Position numbers and translations under genes: made by a program | Part shown: positions 48,921 through 58,218 of the stretch, piece by piece | How the letters are laid out: each line of letters starts with the position of its first letter | Numbering within the stretch: the stretch's first letter is position 1 | The notes under the pieces: generated by a model | Seen by the model: the letters and a program-made list of their open reading frames with translations, nothing else | Databases searched by the model: none | Told to the model about the DNA's origin: nothing | Origin: Thermohalobaculum sp039805905 | GTDB taxonomy: Bacteria; Pseudomonadota; Alphaproteobacteria; Rhodobacterales; Rhodobacteraceae | Direction: 5' to 3' | DNA: 64,000 nucleotides | Assembly (NCBI GenBank): GCA_039805905.1 | Contig: JBDIVM010000009.1 | Location: forward strand, 124,001-188,000

Positions 48921-51900
48921 ATGCCCAGACGCACCGACATCGCCTCGATCCTGATCATCGGCGCGGGGCCCATCGTGATCGGCCAGGCCTGTGAGTTCGA
49001 CTACTCCGGCGCCCAGGCCTGCAAGGCGCTGCGCGAGGAAGGCTACCGGATCATCCTGGTCAACTCGAACCCCGCCACGATCATGACCGACCCGGACTTG
49101 GCCGATGCCACATATATCGAGCCGATCACGCCCGAAGTGGTGGCGAAGATCATCGAGAAGGAGCGCCCCGACGCCCTGCTGCCAACCATGGGCGGCCAGA
49201 CCGGGCTCAACACCGCCATGGCGCTCGCCGACATGGGCGTGTTGGACAAGTTCGGCGTCGAGCTGATCGGCGCCAACCGGGCCGCCATCGAGATGGCCGA
49301 GGACCGCAGGCTGTTCCGCGAGGCGATGGACCGGATCGGGCTGGAGAACCCGCGCGCGACCATCATCAGCGCGCCGAAGCGGCCGGACGGCAGGCGCGAC
49401 ATCGGCGCGGGCGTGCGTCTCGCGGTCGAGGCGCTGTCCGAGGTGGGTCTGCCCGCGATCATCCGCCCCGCCTTCACGCTCGGCGGCACCGGCGGCGGCG
49501 TCGCCTACAACCGCGAGGACTACGAGCACATCTGCCGCAGCGGGCTCGAGGCCAGCCCCGTCGGCCAGATCCTGGTCGACGAGTCGCTCCTCGGCTGGAA
49601 GGAGTTCGAGATGGAGGTGGTCCGCGACAAGGCGGACAATGCCATCATCGTCTGCTCGATCGAGAACGTCGATCCGATGGGGGTGCATACCGGCGACTCG
49701 ATCACGGTCGCCCCGGCGCTGACGCTGACCGACCGCGAATACCAGCGCATGCGCAACGCCTCGATCGCAGTCCTGCGCGAGATCGGGGTCGAGACCGGCG
49801 GCTCGAACGTGCAGTTCGCGCTGCACCCCGAGACCGGCCGGATGGTGGTGATCGAGATGAACCCGCGGGTCTCGCGGTCATCGGCGCTCGCCTCGAAGGC
49901 CACCGGCTTCCCGATCGCCAAGGTCGCCGCCAAGCTCGCGGTCGGCTTCACGCTCGACGAACTCACGAACGACATCACCGGCGTCACCCCGGCGAGCTTC
50001 GAGCCGACCATCGACTATGTGGTCACCAAGATCCCGCGCTTCGCCTTCGAGAAGTTCCCGGGCGCAAAGCCGGAGCTGACCACGGCGATGAAGTCGGTCG
50101 GCGAGGCCATGGCCATCGGGCGGAGCTTCCACGAGTCGGTGCAGAAGGCGCTCTGCTCGCTCGAGACCGGGCTGACCGGCTTCGACGAGATTGCCATCGA
50201 GGGCGTCACGCGCGAGCAGACCGCCGACGAGCGCCGCCGGGCGGTGATCGCCGCGCTCAGCCGGCAGACCCCGGACCGCATCCGGCTCGTCGCCCAGGCG
50301 ATCCGGGAGGAGCTGACGCTCGACGAGATCCAGGCGGCGACGAAGTACGACCGCTGGTTCATCGAGCGCATCGACGAGATCGTCACCGAGGAGGCGCAGC
50401 TGCTCGCGCAGGGCCTGCCCGAGGACGCGGCCGGGCTCAGGCGCGTCAAGCAGATGGGCTTCTCGGATGCCCGCCTGGCGAAGCTGACCAACCTGACCGA
50501 GGACGATGTGCGCCGCGCCCGCCAGGATCTTGGCGTGAGCGCGGTGTTCAAGCGGATCGACACCTGCGCCGCCGAGTTCGAGGCGCAGACGCCCTACATG
50601 TACTCGACCTACGAGGCCGACGCGATGGGTACGGTCGAATGCGAGGCCCGGCCCACCGACCGCAGGAAGGTGGTGATCCTGGGCGGCGGCCCGAACCGGA
50701 TCGGCCAGGGCATCGAGTTCGACTATTGCTGCTGCCATGCCTGCTACGCGCTGACCGCGGCCGGCTACGAGACGGTGATGGTCAACTGCAATCCGGAGAC
50801 CGTCTCGACCGACTACGATACCTCGGACCGGCTCTACTTCGAGCCGCTGACGCTCGAGCACGTACTCGAGATCCTCCGCGTCGAGCAGGCGAACGGCACG
50901 CTCCACGGCGTCATCGTGCAGTTCGGCGGCCAGACACCGCTCAGGCTCGCCAACGGGCTCGAGGCCGCGGGGATCCCGATCCTCGGCACGACGCCCGACG
51001 CCATCGACCTTGCCGAGGACCGCGAGCGGTTCCAGAAGCTCCTGCACGAGCTGACTCTTCGGCAGCCGGTGAACGGCATCGCCCGTTCCGCCGACGCGGC
51101 CTTCGAGATTGCCCACCGGGTGGGCTACCCGGTGGTGATCCGGCCCTCCTACGTGCTCGGCGGCCGGGCGATGGAGATCGTGCGCAGCGACGCCGAGCTG
51201 AAGCGCTACATCAACGAGGCGGTGGTGGTCTCGGGCGCCTCGCCAGTGCTGATCGACAACTATCTCTCGGGCGCGGTCGAGGTCGATGTCGACGCGCTCT
51301 CCGACGGCGACACCGTGCATGTCGCCGGGATCATGGAGCATATCGAGGAGGCGGGCATCCATTCGGGCGATTCCGCCTGCTCGCTGCCGCCGCACTCGCT
51401 GTCACGCGGACTGATCGAGGAGCTCGACCGGCAGACCCGGGCGCTGGCGCTCGGGCTCGAGGTCTGCGGGCTGATGAACGTGCAGTTCGCCATCCAGGGC
51501 GAGGACATCTACGTCCTCGAGGTGAACCCGCGCGCCTCGCGCACCGTGCCGTTCGTCGCCAAGGCGGTGGGTTCGCCCATCGCGGCCATCGCGGCGCGGA
51601 TCATGGCGGGCGAGAAGCTGGCGGATTTCGATCTCGCCGATCCGATGACGCCGCATGTCGCGGTCAAGGAGGCGGTGCTGCCCTTCGCCCGCTTCCCCGG
51701 GGTGGACACGCTGCTCGGGCCGGAGATGCGCTCGACCGGCGAGGTGATGGGCCTCGACCGCGGCTTCGCGCGGGCCTTCCTGAAAAGCCAGCTTGGCGCC
51801 GGCACGCCGCTGCCCGAGGGCGGCACGGCCTTCATCTCGGTCAGGGACACCGACAAGGCGACGATCCTGAAGGCGGCGCAGATCCTCGAGCGGCTCGGCT

Positions 51901-52244
51901 TCGCGATCCTGGCGACCGCGGGCACCTGCGACCACCTGAACGCCCGCGGCGTGAAGGCCGAGCGGGTGAACAAGGTCTATGAGGGCCGGCCGCACATCGT
52001 CGACCGCATGAAGGACGGGCTGGTGACGCTGGTCTTCAACACCACCGAGGGCGCCCAGGCGGTGCGCGACAGCTTCGACATCCGCGCGACCGCGCTGGCG
52101 ATGAAGACCCCCTACTACACCACCGCCGCCGGCGCCCTTGCCGCGGCGCGGGCCATCGAGAACCTGAAGGAAGGGGTGATACAGGTGGCGCCGCTGCAGA
52201 GCTATGCACGCAAGGTCGGGAAGGCGGAGAAGGTGCGGGCATAG
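48921..52244 (+). CDS. carB: Carbamoyl-phosphate synthase large subunit
   Basis: The 1107-residue protein has the complete CarB architecture: two homologous ATP-grasp halves (ILIIGAGPIVIGQACEFDYS in the first and VILGGGPNRIGQGIEFDYCC in the second), the oligomerisation region, and a C-terminal MGS-type regulatory domain (GFAILATAGTCDHLNARGVK). It makes carbamoyl phosphate for arginine and pyrimidine synthesis together with CarA, which is not in the window. The ATG at 48921 begins MPRRTDIASILIIG. The length is usual for the alphaproteobacterial enzyme. Confidence 0.97.
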   Translation: MPRRTDIASILIIGAGPIVIGQACEFDYSGAQACKALREEGYRIILVNSNPATIMTDPDLADATYIEPITPEVVAKIIEKERPDALLPTMGGQTGLNTAMALADMGVLDKFGVELIGANRAAIEMAEDRRLFREAMDRIGLENPRATIISAPKRPDGRRDIGAGVRLAVEALSEVGLPAIIRPAFTLGGTGGGVAYNREDYEHICRSGLEASPVGQILVDESLLGWKEFEMEVVRDKADNAIIVCSIENVDPMGVHTGDSITVAPALTLTDREYQRMRNASIAVLREIGVETGGSNVQFALHPETGRMVVIEMNPRVSRSSALASKATGFPIAKVAAKLAVGFTLDELTNDITGVTPASFEPTIDYVVTKIPRFAFEKFPGAKPELTTAMKSVGEAMAIGRSFHESVQKALCSLETGLTGFDEIAIEGVTREQTADERRRAVIAALSRQTPDRIRLVAQAIREELTLDEIQAATKYDRWFIERIDEIVTEEAQLLAQGLPEDAAGLRRVKQMGFSDARLAKLTNLTEDDVRRARQDLGVSAVFKRIDTCAAEFEAQTPYMYSTYEADAMGTVECEARPTDRRKVVILGGGPNRIGQGIEFDYCCCHACYALTAAGYETVMVNCNPETVSTDYDTSDRLYFEPLTLEHVLEILRVEQANGTLHGVIVQFGGQTPLRLANGLEAAGIPILGTTPDAIDLAEDRERFQKLLHELTLRQPVNGIARSADAAFEIAHRVGYPVVIRPSYVLGGRAMEIVRSDAELKRYINEAVVVSGASPVLIDNYLSGAVEVDVDALSDGDTVHVAGIMEHIEEAGIHSGDSACSLPPHSLSRGLIEELDRQTRALALGLEVCGLMNVQFAIQGEDIYVLEVNPRASRTVPFVAKAVGSPIAAIAARIMAGEKLADFDLADPMTPHVAVKEAVLPFARFPGVDTLLGPEMRSTGEVMGLDRGFARAFLKSQLGAGTPLPEGGTAFISVRDTDKATILKAAQILERLGFAILATAGTCDHLNARGVKAERVNKVYEGRPHIVDRMKDGLVTLVFNTTEGAQAVRDSFDIRATALAMKTPYYTTAAGALAAARAIENLKEGVIQVAPLQSYARKVGKAEKVRA

Positions 52245-52283
52245 GCGCCAGCCCCTCTCGGAGCGGCGTTTCGGGCGCCTCCG

Positions 52284-53096
52284 CTAGGCCACCGCCTCGA
52301 TGACATGGCCCCTGATACGCGCCGCGACCGGGCCTTCGCCCCAGCGGCGGGCGATTGCCCGCGCAGCGCGCCCGGTGGCCCGGACGAGCCCGTGAGGGTC
52401 GCGCGCCTCGATTTCGCTCCGCATCGGGGTGCCTTGGCAGTAGGCAATCGCCACGAATTCGGCCGAGGGCGCCCGGCTGATGCCCTCCAGCGTCTCGATC
52501 CGAATATCGCGGAACCCGGCCTGCTCCAGCTCGGCCCGGATCAGCGCGGTGTCGCCGTGGCCGTGCGGCGTGCGGGCGAGGAAACGCGGCGGATCATCGG
52601 GCCAGAGCGCCGCGAGGCTTTCGACCACGGTATGGGCGAACTCGTTGGCCTCGATCCGGTCCCAGATGCTGAACAGGAACCGCCCGTCCGGCCGCAACAC
52701 CCGGCGGGCTTCGGCATAGCCCTTCACCCGGTCCGGGAAGAACATCGCGCCGAACTGGCAGAGCACGGCGTCGAAGCTCGAGTCGGGAAAGGGAAGATCC
52801 AGGGCATCGGCGGGCTGCCAGGCGATGCGCGGATCGCCGGCCTGGCGCTTGCGGGCGCGTTCGAGCATCGGCGGGTTCAGGTCGGTCACGGTCAGCCGGG
52901 CCTCCGGACCCAGAAGCCGCGCGATTGCACGAGTGACGACGCCGCTTCCGGCCGCCGTCTCCAGCACTTCGCGCGGAGAATGCGCGGCGGCACGGCGGGC
53001 GAGATCCTCGGCATGGGCCTCGAAGATCATCGGCACCATGTAGTCGTCGTAGATATCCGGGATCGATCCCCCGAAGACCTTGTCCGAATCCGTCAT
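52284..53096 (-). CDS. Class I SAM-dependent methyltransferase (Methyltransf_11/25 type)
   Basis: The 270-residue protein has a Rossmann methyltransferase core: VLETAAGSGVVTRAIARLLG (motif I), LTVTDLNPPMLERAR (acidic loop) and DALDLPFPDSSFDAVLCQFG. The C-terminal part resembles UbiE-like or methyltransferase type 11 proteins. The substrate is unknown. Two ATGs are 6 bases apart (53102 and 53096); GGGAGGG is better placed for 53096. It converges with carB and diverges from greA. Confidence 0.82.
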   Translation of the reverse strand: MTDSDKVFGGSIPDIYDDYMVPMIFEAHAEDLARRAAAHSPREVLETAAGSGVVTRAIARLLGPEARLTVTDLNPPMLERARKRQAGDPRIAWQPADALDLPFPDSSFDAVLCQFGAMFFPDRVKGYAEARRVLRPDGRFLFSIWDRIEANEFAHTVVESLAALWPDDPPRFLARTPHGHGDTALIRAELEQAGFRDIRIETLEGISRAPSAEFVAIAYCQGTPMRSEIEARDPHGLVRATGRAARAIARRWGEGPVAARIRGHVIEAVA

Positions 53097-53171
53097 CACC
53101 ATATCCCTCCCGTCCAATGATCCGAAGATTATCATCGGGCGCCCCGCCCGGATAGGGTTCGACGCCTGCAC

Positions 53172-53200
53172 TTGCGAAGCGGCCGATGCCGATCTATGCT
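53172..53200 (+). promoter_or_regulatory. Sigma70-type promoter before greA
   Basis: TTGCGA (53172-53177) and TATGCT (53195-53200) are separated by exactly 17 bases. Transcription would start near 53207, giving a 73-base leader before the greA ATG that contains the hairpin at 53219-53242. Confidence 0.55.
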
Positions 53201-53218
53201 GACACGGTGAGTTCGTCT

Positions 53219-53242
53219 GACCGCGCCTGAAAGGGCGCGGTC
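53219..53242 (+). terminator. Strong hairpin in the greA leader, possible attenuator
   Basis: GACCGCGCC (53219-53227) and GGCGCGGTC (53234-53242) form a perfect 9-bp GC-rich stem with a TGAAAG loop. It is followed by TGCCGTTTCATT, a weak T-rich tail. It begins only about 12 bases after the predicted start site. It could terminate or pause transcription before greA. Confidence 0.45.
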
Positions 53243-53279
53243 TGCCGTTTCATTGACCTGTTCGCGATCCGGGAGCGCC

Positions 53280-53753
53280 ATGGAAAAGGTTCCGATGACC
53301 AAGGCCGGCTACGAGACGCTGAATGCCGAGCTCAAGACCATGAAGGATGTCGAACGCCCGGCGATCATCCAGGCGATTGCGGAGGCGCGCGCCCATGGCG
53401 ACCTGTCGGAGAATGCCGAGTACCACTCGGCCAAGGAGCGCCAGGGTTTCATCGAGTCCCGGATCAAGGAGCTCGAGGCGATCATCAGCCGCGCCGATGT
53501 GATCGACCCCTCGAAAATGTCCGGCGGCACCATCCGGTTCGGTGCCACCGTCGTGGTCGTCGACGAGGACACCGACGAGGAGAAGACCTACCAGATCGTC
53601 GGCGAGCACGAGGCCGACATCAACGCCGGGCGGCTGAACATGCGTTCGCCGCTCGCCCGCGCGCTGATCGGCAAGGAAGAGGGCGACACCGTCGTCGTCT
53701 CGGCCCCGGGCGGCGACCGTGCCTACGAGGTCCTGCGGGTCAGCTACGGCTGA
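53280..53753 (+). CDS. greA: Transcription elongation factor GreA
   Basis: The 157-residue protein has the GreA layout: an N-terminal coiled coil with the tip sequence HGDLSENAEYHSAKERQG, which contains the conserved acidic residues that stimulate RNA polymerase cleavage, and a C-terminal FKBP-like domain (GTIRFGATVVVVDEDTDEE, SPLARALIGKEEGDTV). It rescues backtracked RNA polymerase. The ATG at 53280 begins MEKVPMTKAGYETL, the family norm. A GGGAGC sequence precedes it. Its last 10 bases overlap the end of the convergent MFS gene. Confidence 0.96.
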   Translation: MEKVPMTKAGYETLNAELKTMKDVERPAIIQAIAEARAHGDLSENAEYHSAKERQGFIESRIKELEAIISRADVIDPSKMSGGTIRFGATVVVVDEDTDEEKTYQIVGEHEADINAGRLNMRSPLARALIGKEEGDTVVVSAPGGDRAYEVLRVSYG

Positions 53754-54949
53754 TCGGCCACCAGCGTGCCCCGGGACCAGACCCGGCGCAGGCGCAGTGC
53801 CGCGACGAAGGCGCAAGCGGACATCGCCGCAGCCAGCCAGTAGGCTGCCGCGGGCCCGAATCCGGCACTGATCCGGCCAGCGGCGAGCGTCGCCAGCGCG
53901 AAGGCGCCGCCGCCCATCAGACCGGAATACAGCCCCTGCGCACTGGCCTGCAGGCGCGGCGGCACTGCCGCCGCGACGAAGGCGATGGCGCCAAGATGTC
54001 CGAGCGCAAAGGTCAGGGCGTGCAGGCACTGCACCGGCCAGAGCAGCGCCAGCCCCGGTTCGAGGCTCATCAGCCCCCAGCGCAGGACGCCGGCGAGGCC
54101 CGCCACCGCCACCGCCCGCGCCGGACCAAGCCACGCGACGACGCGGCGCCCGGGCCCGAGCATGAGCCCGATCTCGGCCACGACGCCGATCGCCCAGAGC
54201 AGGCCAACGAAATGCGCTCCGATGCCCTGCCCGAGCCAGATCAGCGTGCCGTAGACGTAGTAGACGGCGTGGCTGGCCTGGCCGAAACTGATCGCGACGG
54301 CGAAGGTCAGGAAGACCCGATGGCGGAGAAGGCCAAGCGCCTCGCGGAAGCGCGAACGGTCGAGCCCGGCGCCGGGCGGCGCCCCGCCGCCGGGATGGAT
54401 CAGAGCGAACCCGGCCGCGGCCAGAAGGTTCAGGACGACCGCCCACAGCACCGCCTGCGAGCCGAACCGTGCGATCACCGCTCCCAGTGCCACGTTCATC
54501 GCCAGGAAGGCGAGCGAGCCAACCGCGCGCGCATGGGCATAGGCGAAGCCGGAGCGCGCCGAGGCGCGCAGCCCCAGCGCCTCGCCGACCGCCATCAGCG
54601 GCGCCATGGCGAAGGCCGCGGCAAGGGTTGCCGCCAGCAGGGCCGGGCGGGTTTCGATCGAAAGATGGGCTAGAAAGACCGCGGCCGAAGCCGCCGCCGC
54701 CGCCGCCAGTGTGGCCCGGCGTATGGCAAGGCGGTCGGCCAGCGCCGGGAGCGTGCTCGCCCCGGCGATGCGCGCCGCCATCGCGAGGCCGAGATAGGTG
54801 CCGATCTCGGACTGGCTCAGGCCCCAGTCGCTGAGCCAGATCGGCCAATAGGGCAGATGGGCGCCGATGGCGAGAAACGCCGCCGCGTACCAGCCACATG
54901 TGAGCAGCCCCTCGCGCCCCAGGAGCGCGGAGCCGCGCGGCTGCGTCAT
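53744..54949 (-). CDS. MFS transporter (MFS_1-like, phenylpropionate-permease type)
   Basis: The 401-residue protein has about 12 hydrophobic helices. The N-terminal AFLAIGAHLPYWPIWLSDWG and LSQSEIGTYLGLAMAARI match the MFS_1-like/3-phenylpropionic acid transporter group, and a second half begins near FREALGLLRHRVFLTFAVAI. The substrate is unknown; small organic acids are only the group's best guess. The start overlaps the moeA stop by 4 bases, so it is the last gene of the molybdenum-cofactor operon. Confidence 0.8.
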   Translation of the reverse strand: MTQPRGSALLGREGLLTCGWYAAAFLAIGAHLPYWPIWLSDWGLSQSEIGTYLGLAMAARIAGASTLPALADRLAIRRATLAAAAAASAAVFLAHLSIETRPALLAATLAAAFAMAPLMAVGEALGLRASARSGFAYAHARAVGSLAFLAMNVALGAVIARFGSQAVLWAVVLNLLAAAGFALIHPGGGAPPGAGLDRSRFREALGLLRHRVFLTFAVAISFGQASHAVYYVYGTLIWLGQGIGAHFVGLLWAIGVVAEIGLMLGPGRRVVAWLGPARAVAVAGLAGVLRWGLMSLEPGLALLWPVQCLHALTFALGHLGAIAFVAAAVPPRLQASAQGLYSGLMGGGAFALATLAAGRISAGFGPAAAYWLAAAMSACAFVAALRLRRVWSRGTLVADQP

Positions 54950-56208
54950 GGCGCGATCCCGAAGCTGGCATAGGGCAGATAGCGCACAGGGTCTCCCGGT
55001 TTCACGGTGACCGCACCATCTGGAAGCTCAACCAGCCCGTCGGCCCAGGAAAGACCGCCGATCAGGCCGGAGCCCTCGGAGTGGAACACCTCCACATGCC
55101 CGTCGGCCAGCATCCGGGCGCGCAGGTATTCGCGCCGGCCCGGCTTCTTGGACTTCCCGAAGGCGGCCGGGACCGCGAAGCCCTGCGGCTCGGCCCAGGG
55201 TGCCCCGGCCATCACCATCAGCGCGGGTCGGGCGAAGACCAGGAAGGTGACGAAGGCGGCGACCGGGTTGCCGGGCAGGCCGAAGACCGGCACGCCGCAC
55301 CAGAAACCCAGCGCCAGCGGGCGGCCCGGCTTGACCGCGATCCGCCAGGTGGCGATACGGCCCTCCGCGGTGAGCAGCCTAGAAACATGGTCCTCGTCGC
55401 CCGCCGAGGCACCACCGGTGGTGACGATCGCATCCGCCTCCGCCGCGCCGCGGTCGAGCGCGGCGCGCACCAACTCGGGCCGGTCGCGCACGGCGCCGAG
55501 GTCGAGGGCGGAGAGGCCCTGCGACGCTGCCAGCGCCGCCAGCATCGGCCGGTTGGCGTCGAAGATGCCGGGCGCGACCGGATCGGCACCGGGCTGGATC
55601 AGTTCGTCGCCGGTGGAGAGAATGGCGAGGCGGAGCCGGCTGCGGACAGTGAACCTGTCCACCCCCACCGCTGCGGCGCGGGCGAGGTCGGCCGGCCTCA
55701 GTCGGCGGCCTGCGGCCAGCACCTCGGCGCCTTCCTCGGCATCCTCGCCGGCCCTGCGTATGTTGGCGCCCGGCTTCCGCGGCGCATGGAAACGGATCCG
55801 GGGCCCCTCGGTCTTGCAGTCCTCCTGCATCACGACCGTGTCGGCGCCTTCGGGCACATCCGCCCCGGTCAGGATGCGGGCCGCCGCGCCCGGCAGCACC
55901 GGCCCAGGCAGCGGACTGCCGGCGGCGGCGCGGCCGTCCGCCAGCGGCAGCGCCGCCTCGGCCAGGCCGCCGAGCGAGGCCCAGGCGAAGGCGTAACCGT
56001 CGACGGCGGCATTGGCCTTGGGCGGGCTCGCGCGCCGGGCGATCACCGGCGCCCCGAGGATGCGCCCGCAGCCTTCCGTCAACGACACTTCCTGGGTCCC
56101 GACGACGCAGGAGACGGCCTCGCGCAGCCGCCGCAGCGCTTCGCTCACCGGGGTCCAGTCCGACCCCGGCGGCAGCGCGAAGCAATCGTCCGGGAGGCGC
56201 CCGGTCAT
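54946..56208 (-). CDS. moeA: Molybdopterin molybdenumtransferase
   Basis: The 420-residue protein contains the MoeA domains: PPKANAAVDGYAFA in domain 1, RILTGADVPEGADTVVMQED, then RLAILSTGDELIQPG, DANRPMLAALA and TTGGASAGDEDHV in the MoCF domain, and FGLPGNPVAAFVTF. It inserts molybdenum into adenylated molybdopterin in the cytoplasm. It overlaps mobB by 4 bases and the MFS gene by 4 bases. Confidence 0.94.
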   Translation of the reverse strand: MTGRLPDDCFALPPGSDWTPVSEALRRLREAVSCVVGTQEVSLTEGCGRILGAPVIARRASPPKANAAVDGYAFAWASLGGLAEAALPLADGRAAAGSPLPGPVLPGAAARILTGADVPEGADTVVMQEDCKTEGPRIRFHAPRKPGANIRRAGEDAEEGAEVLAAGRRLRPADLARAAAVGVDRFTVRSRLRLAILSTGDELIQPGADPVAPGIFDANRPMLAALAASQGLSALDLGAVRDRPELVRAALDRGAAEADAIVTTGGASAGDEDHVSRLLTAEGRIATWRIAVKPGRPLALGFWCGVPVFGLPGNPVAAFVTFLVFARPALMVMAGAPWAEPQGFAVPAAFGKSKKPGRREYLRARMLADGHVEVFHSEGSGLIGGLSWADGLVELPDGAVTVKPGDPVRYLPYASFGIAP

Positions 56209-56717
56209 GCGCTCTTTCTCAGATCGAGACCGAGGTCCGACAGGATGAAGTCGGCAATGGCGGGGATATCGTCAAGCCCGATCACCGGCTGGCCCGCCGC
56301 CTCGGGTGCGTCGTTCGAGGCGATGGCGCGGACGGTCGGGTCATCGCTCGCGATCAGCGGCTGGCCGGTCGCGGCCCGCCAGGCTTCGATCTTCGGGTGG
56401 TCGTCGCGCTTGTAGCCCTCGACGATCACCAGATCGACCGGGGCAAGATGGTCGAGCAACTCCTTGAGCGGCGCCTCGGGCGCGCCGCGGAGCTCGGTCA
56501 TGATCGCCCAGCGCGCCGACGAGGACAGGATCACCTGCCGGGCGCCGGCCTGGCGGTGGCGGAAGCTGTCCTTGCCCTGCTGGTCGACATCCACCCGGTG
56601 GTGGGTGTGCTTGACCGTCGACACCGAGAAACCGCGCGCGCAGATCTCGGCCACCAGCCGCTCGACCAGCGTGGTCTTTCCGGCATTCTTCCAGCCGACC
56701 ACCCCGTAGACCTTCAT
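56205..56717 (-). CDS. mobB: Molybdopterin-guanine dinucleotide biosynthesis adapter
   Basis: The 170-residue protein is a P-loop GTPase-like MobB: YGVVGWKNAGKTTLVERLV holds Walker A, TVKHTHHRVDVDQQGKDS follows, and LVIVEGYKRDDHPKIE is the expected third block. It supports MobA in attaching GMP to molybdopterin. It starts 13 bases after the mobA stop and overlaps moeA. Confidence 0.93.
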   Translation of the reverse strand: MKVYGVVGWKNAGKTTLVERLVAEICARGFSVSTVKHTHHRVDVDQQGKDSFRHRQAGARQVILSSSARWAIMTELRGAPEAPLKELLDHLAPVDLVIVEGYKRDDHPKIEAWRAATGQPLIASDDPTVRAIASNDAPEAAGQPVIGLDDIPAIADFILSDLGLDLRKSA

Positions 56718-56730
56718 TGGCGGAGAATCT

Positions 56731-57351
56731 TCATGTTGCCCCCGAAAGGATCCGTTCCGCCGCGACCATATCCTCGGGCGTGTTGACGTTGAAGAAGGGG
56801 AAGTCGCCGGCCTCGTCGAAGACCGCGCGCGCGCAGCCGTGGCGCGACGTCCAGACGATCACCTTGCGCATGTGGCCGACAGTCAGCGCCTCCTCGAGGT
56901 TGTCGGCAAGCGCGACCGGCCAGAGGCCGAAGGTCGGATGCTCGGTCAGCCCGCGCTCGGGATCGTTGGTGGCGGCGAGCGCGATCGGCTGGCCCGAGGT
57001 TTCCGACGCCGCGCGGAGCCGAGCCACGAGGTCGGGCGGGAAGAACGGCGTATCGCCTGCGGCGCTGGCCACATGGGTATGACCCCGCGCCGCCGCCCAG
57101 CGCATCCCCGCCAGCACGCCAGCGAGCGGCCCGGCGAAGCCCGCGACCGTGTCGGGAACTACCGGCAGCCCGAAGCGGGCGAACCGCGCCGGGTCGCCAT
57201 TGGCGTTGAGCACGATCTCGTCCACCTGCGGCTTCAGCCGCGCGATCACCCGCGCGAGCAGGGTCTGCCCGCCGACCTCGAGCAGCGCCTTGTCGCCCCC
57301 GCCCATGCGCCGGGCGAGGCCGCCCGCCAGGATGACTCCGGCGATCTTCAT
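56731..57351 (-). CDS. mobA: Molybdenum cofactor guanylyltransferase
   Basis: The 206-residue protein starts GVILAGGLARRMGGGDKALL, the nucleotide-binding signature of MobA, followed by LNANGDPARFARFGLPVVPD and ASAAGDTPFFPPDL with the metal-binding Asp. It makes the bis-MGD form of the cofactor used by DMSO-reductase family enzymes such as the SoeA-type subunit in this window. The ATG at 57351 overlaps the fdhD stop (ATGA). Confidence 0.94.
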   Translation of the reverse strand: MKIAGVILAGGLARRMGGGDKALLEVGGQTLLARVIARLKPQVDEIVLNANGDPARFARFGLPVVPDTVAGFAGPLAGVLAGMRWAAARGHTHVASAAGDTPFFPPDLVARLRAASETSGQPIALAATNDPERGLTEHPTFGLWPVALADNLEEALTVGHMRKVIVWTSRHGCARAVFDEAGDFPFFNVNTPEDMVAAERILSGAT

Positions 57352-58217
57352 TCCACACCCGCCCCCTTCCGCCGGTGCTTCCGGTCTTCTTCCTCCACCG
57401 CCTTCGGATCGGCGTCGAACACCAGCCGCCCGGCGCCGCTGAGGCAATGGAACCGCTGCCCCCGCATCCGGCCGATCAGCGTCAGACCCACCTGCTGCGC
57501 CAGCTCCACCCCCCAGGCGGTGAAGCCCGAGCGCGAGGCGAGGATGGGGATGCCCATCAGCGCCGTCTTGATCACCATCTCCGAGGTCAGCCGCCCGGTG
57601 GTGTAGAGGATCTTGTCGGCCCCGCCCACGCCCTCGCGCAGCATCCAGCCGGCGATCTTGTCGACGGCGTTGTGCCGCCCGACATCCTCCATGAAGACCA
57701 GCGGCCGGTCCTGCTGGCAGAGCACCGTGCCATGGATCGCGCCGGCTTCCAGATAGAGGCTGGGCCGGGTGTTGATCTTTCGCGCCAGCGCGTAGAGCCA
57801 CGAGGTGCGGAGTTCGGCCGGCGGAAGCCTCAAGCCCTCGAGGCTCTCCATCACGTCGCCGAACACCGTGCCGACCGCGCAGCCCGAGGTGCGGGTCTTC
57901 TTCTTCAGTTTCGCCTCGTAGTTGGTGGCGCGCTCGGTGCGGACCACCACGACCTCGAGTTCCTCGTCGAAATCGACCCCGGTGATCGTGTCGTCCCGCC
58001 GCAGCATCCCCTGGTTCAGCAGGTAGCCGACCGCGAGATGTTCCGGGTAGTCGCCGATGGTCATGGCGGTGACGATCTCCTGGCTGTTCAGGTAGATGGT
58101 CAGCGCCCGCTCCTCGACCACGCGGATGTCCGCCGCCGCCCCGGTCTGGTCGATGCCGGCGACCAGCCGGGTCAGCCGCGGGTCGTCGGGGTCGGGGGCG
58201 ATCAGGAACTCGGCCAT
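57348..58217 (-). CDS. fdhD: Formate dehydrogenase accessory sulfurtransferase
   Basis: The 289-residue protein is an FdhD homolog. Recognisable parts are VRVVEERALTIYLN, GDYPEHLAVGYLLNQG, the cysteine loop RTSGCAVGTVFGDVMES and VGRHNAVDKIAGWML. In E. coli two cysteines (121 and 124) form the sulfur-carrying motif; this protein shows only one cysteine in that loop. FdhD transfers sulfur to the molybdenum site of formate dehydrogenase. No formate dehydrogenase gene is in the window. Confidence 0.9.
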   Translation of the reverse strand: MAEFLIAPDPDDPRLTRLVAGIDQTGAAADIRVVEERALTIYLNSQEIVTAMTIGDYPEHLAVGYLLNQGMLRRDDTITGVDFDEELEVVVVRTERATNYEAKLKKKTRTSGCAVGTVFGDVMESLEGLRLPPAELRTSWLYALARKINTRPSLYLEAGAIHGTVLCQQDRPLVFMEDVGRHNAVDKIAGWMLREGVGGADKILYTTGRLTSEMVIKTALMGIPILASRSGFTAWGVELAQQVGLTLIGRMRGQRFHCLSGAGRLVFDADPKAVEEEDRKHRRKGAGVE

Positions 58218-58218
58218 C

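Noticed and set aside
49878..51395. A 505-codon minus-strand frame inside carB
   Set aside because: It is antisense to the highly conserved CarB coding sequence and has no recognisable domain.
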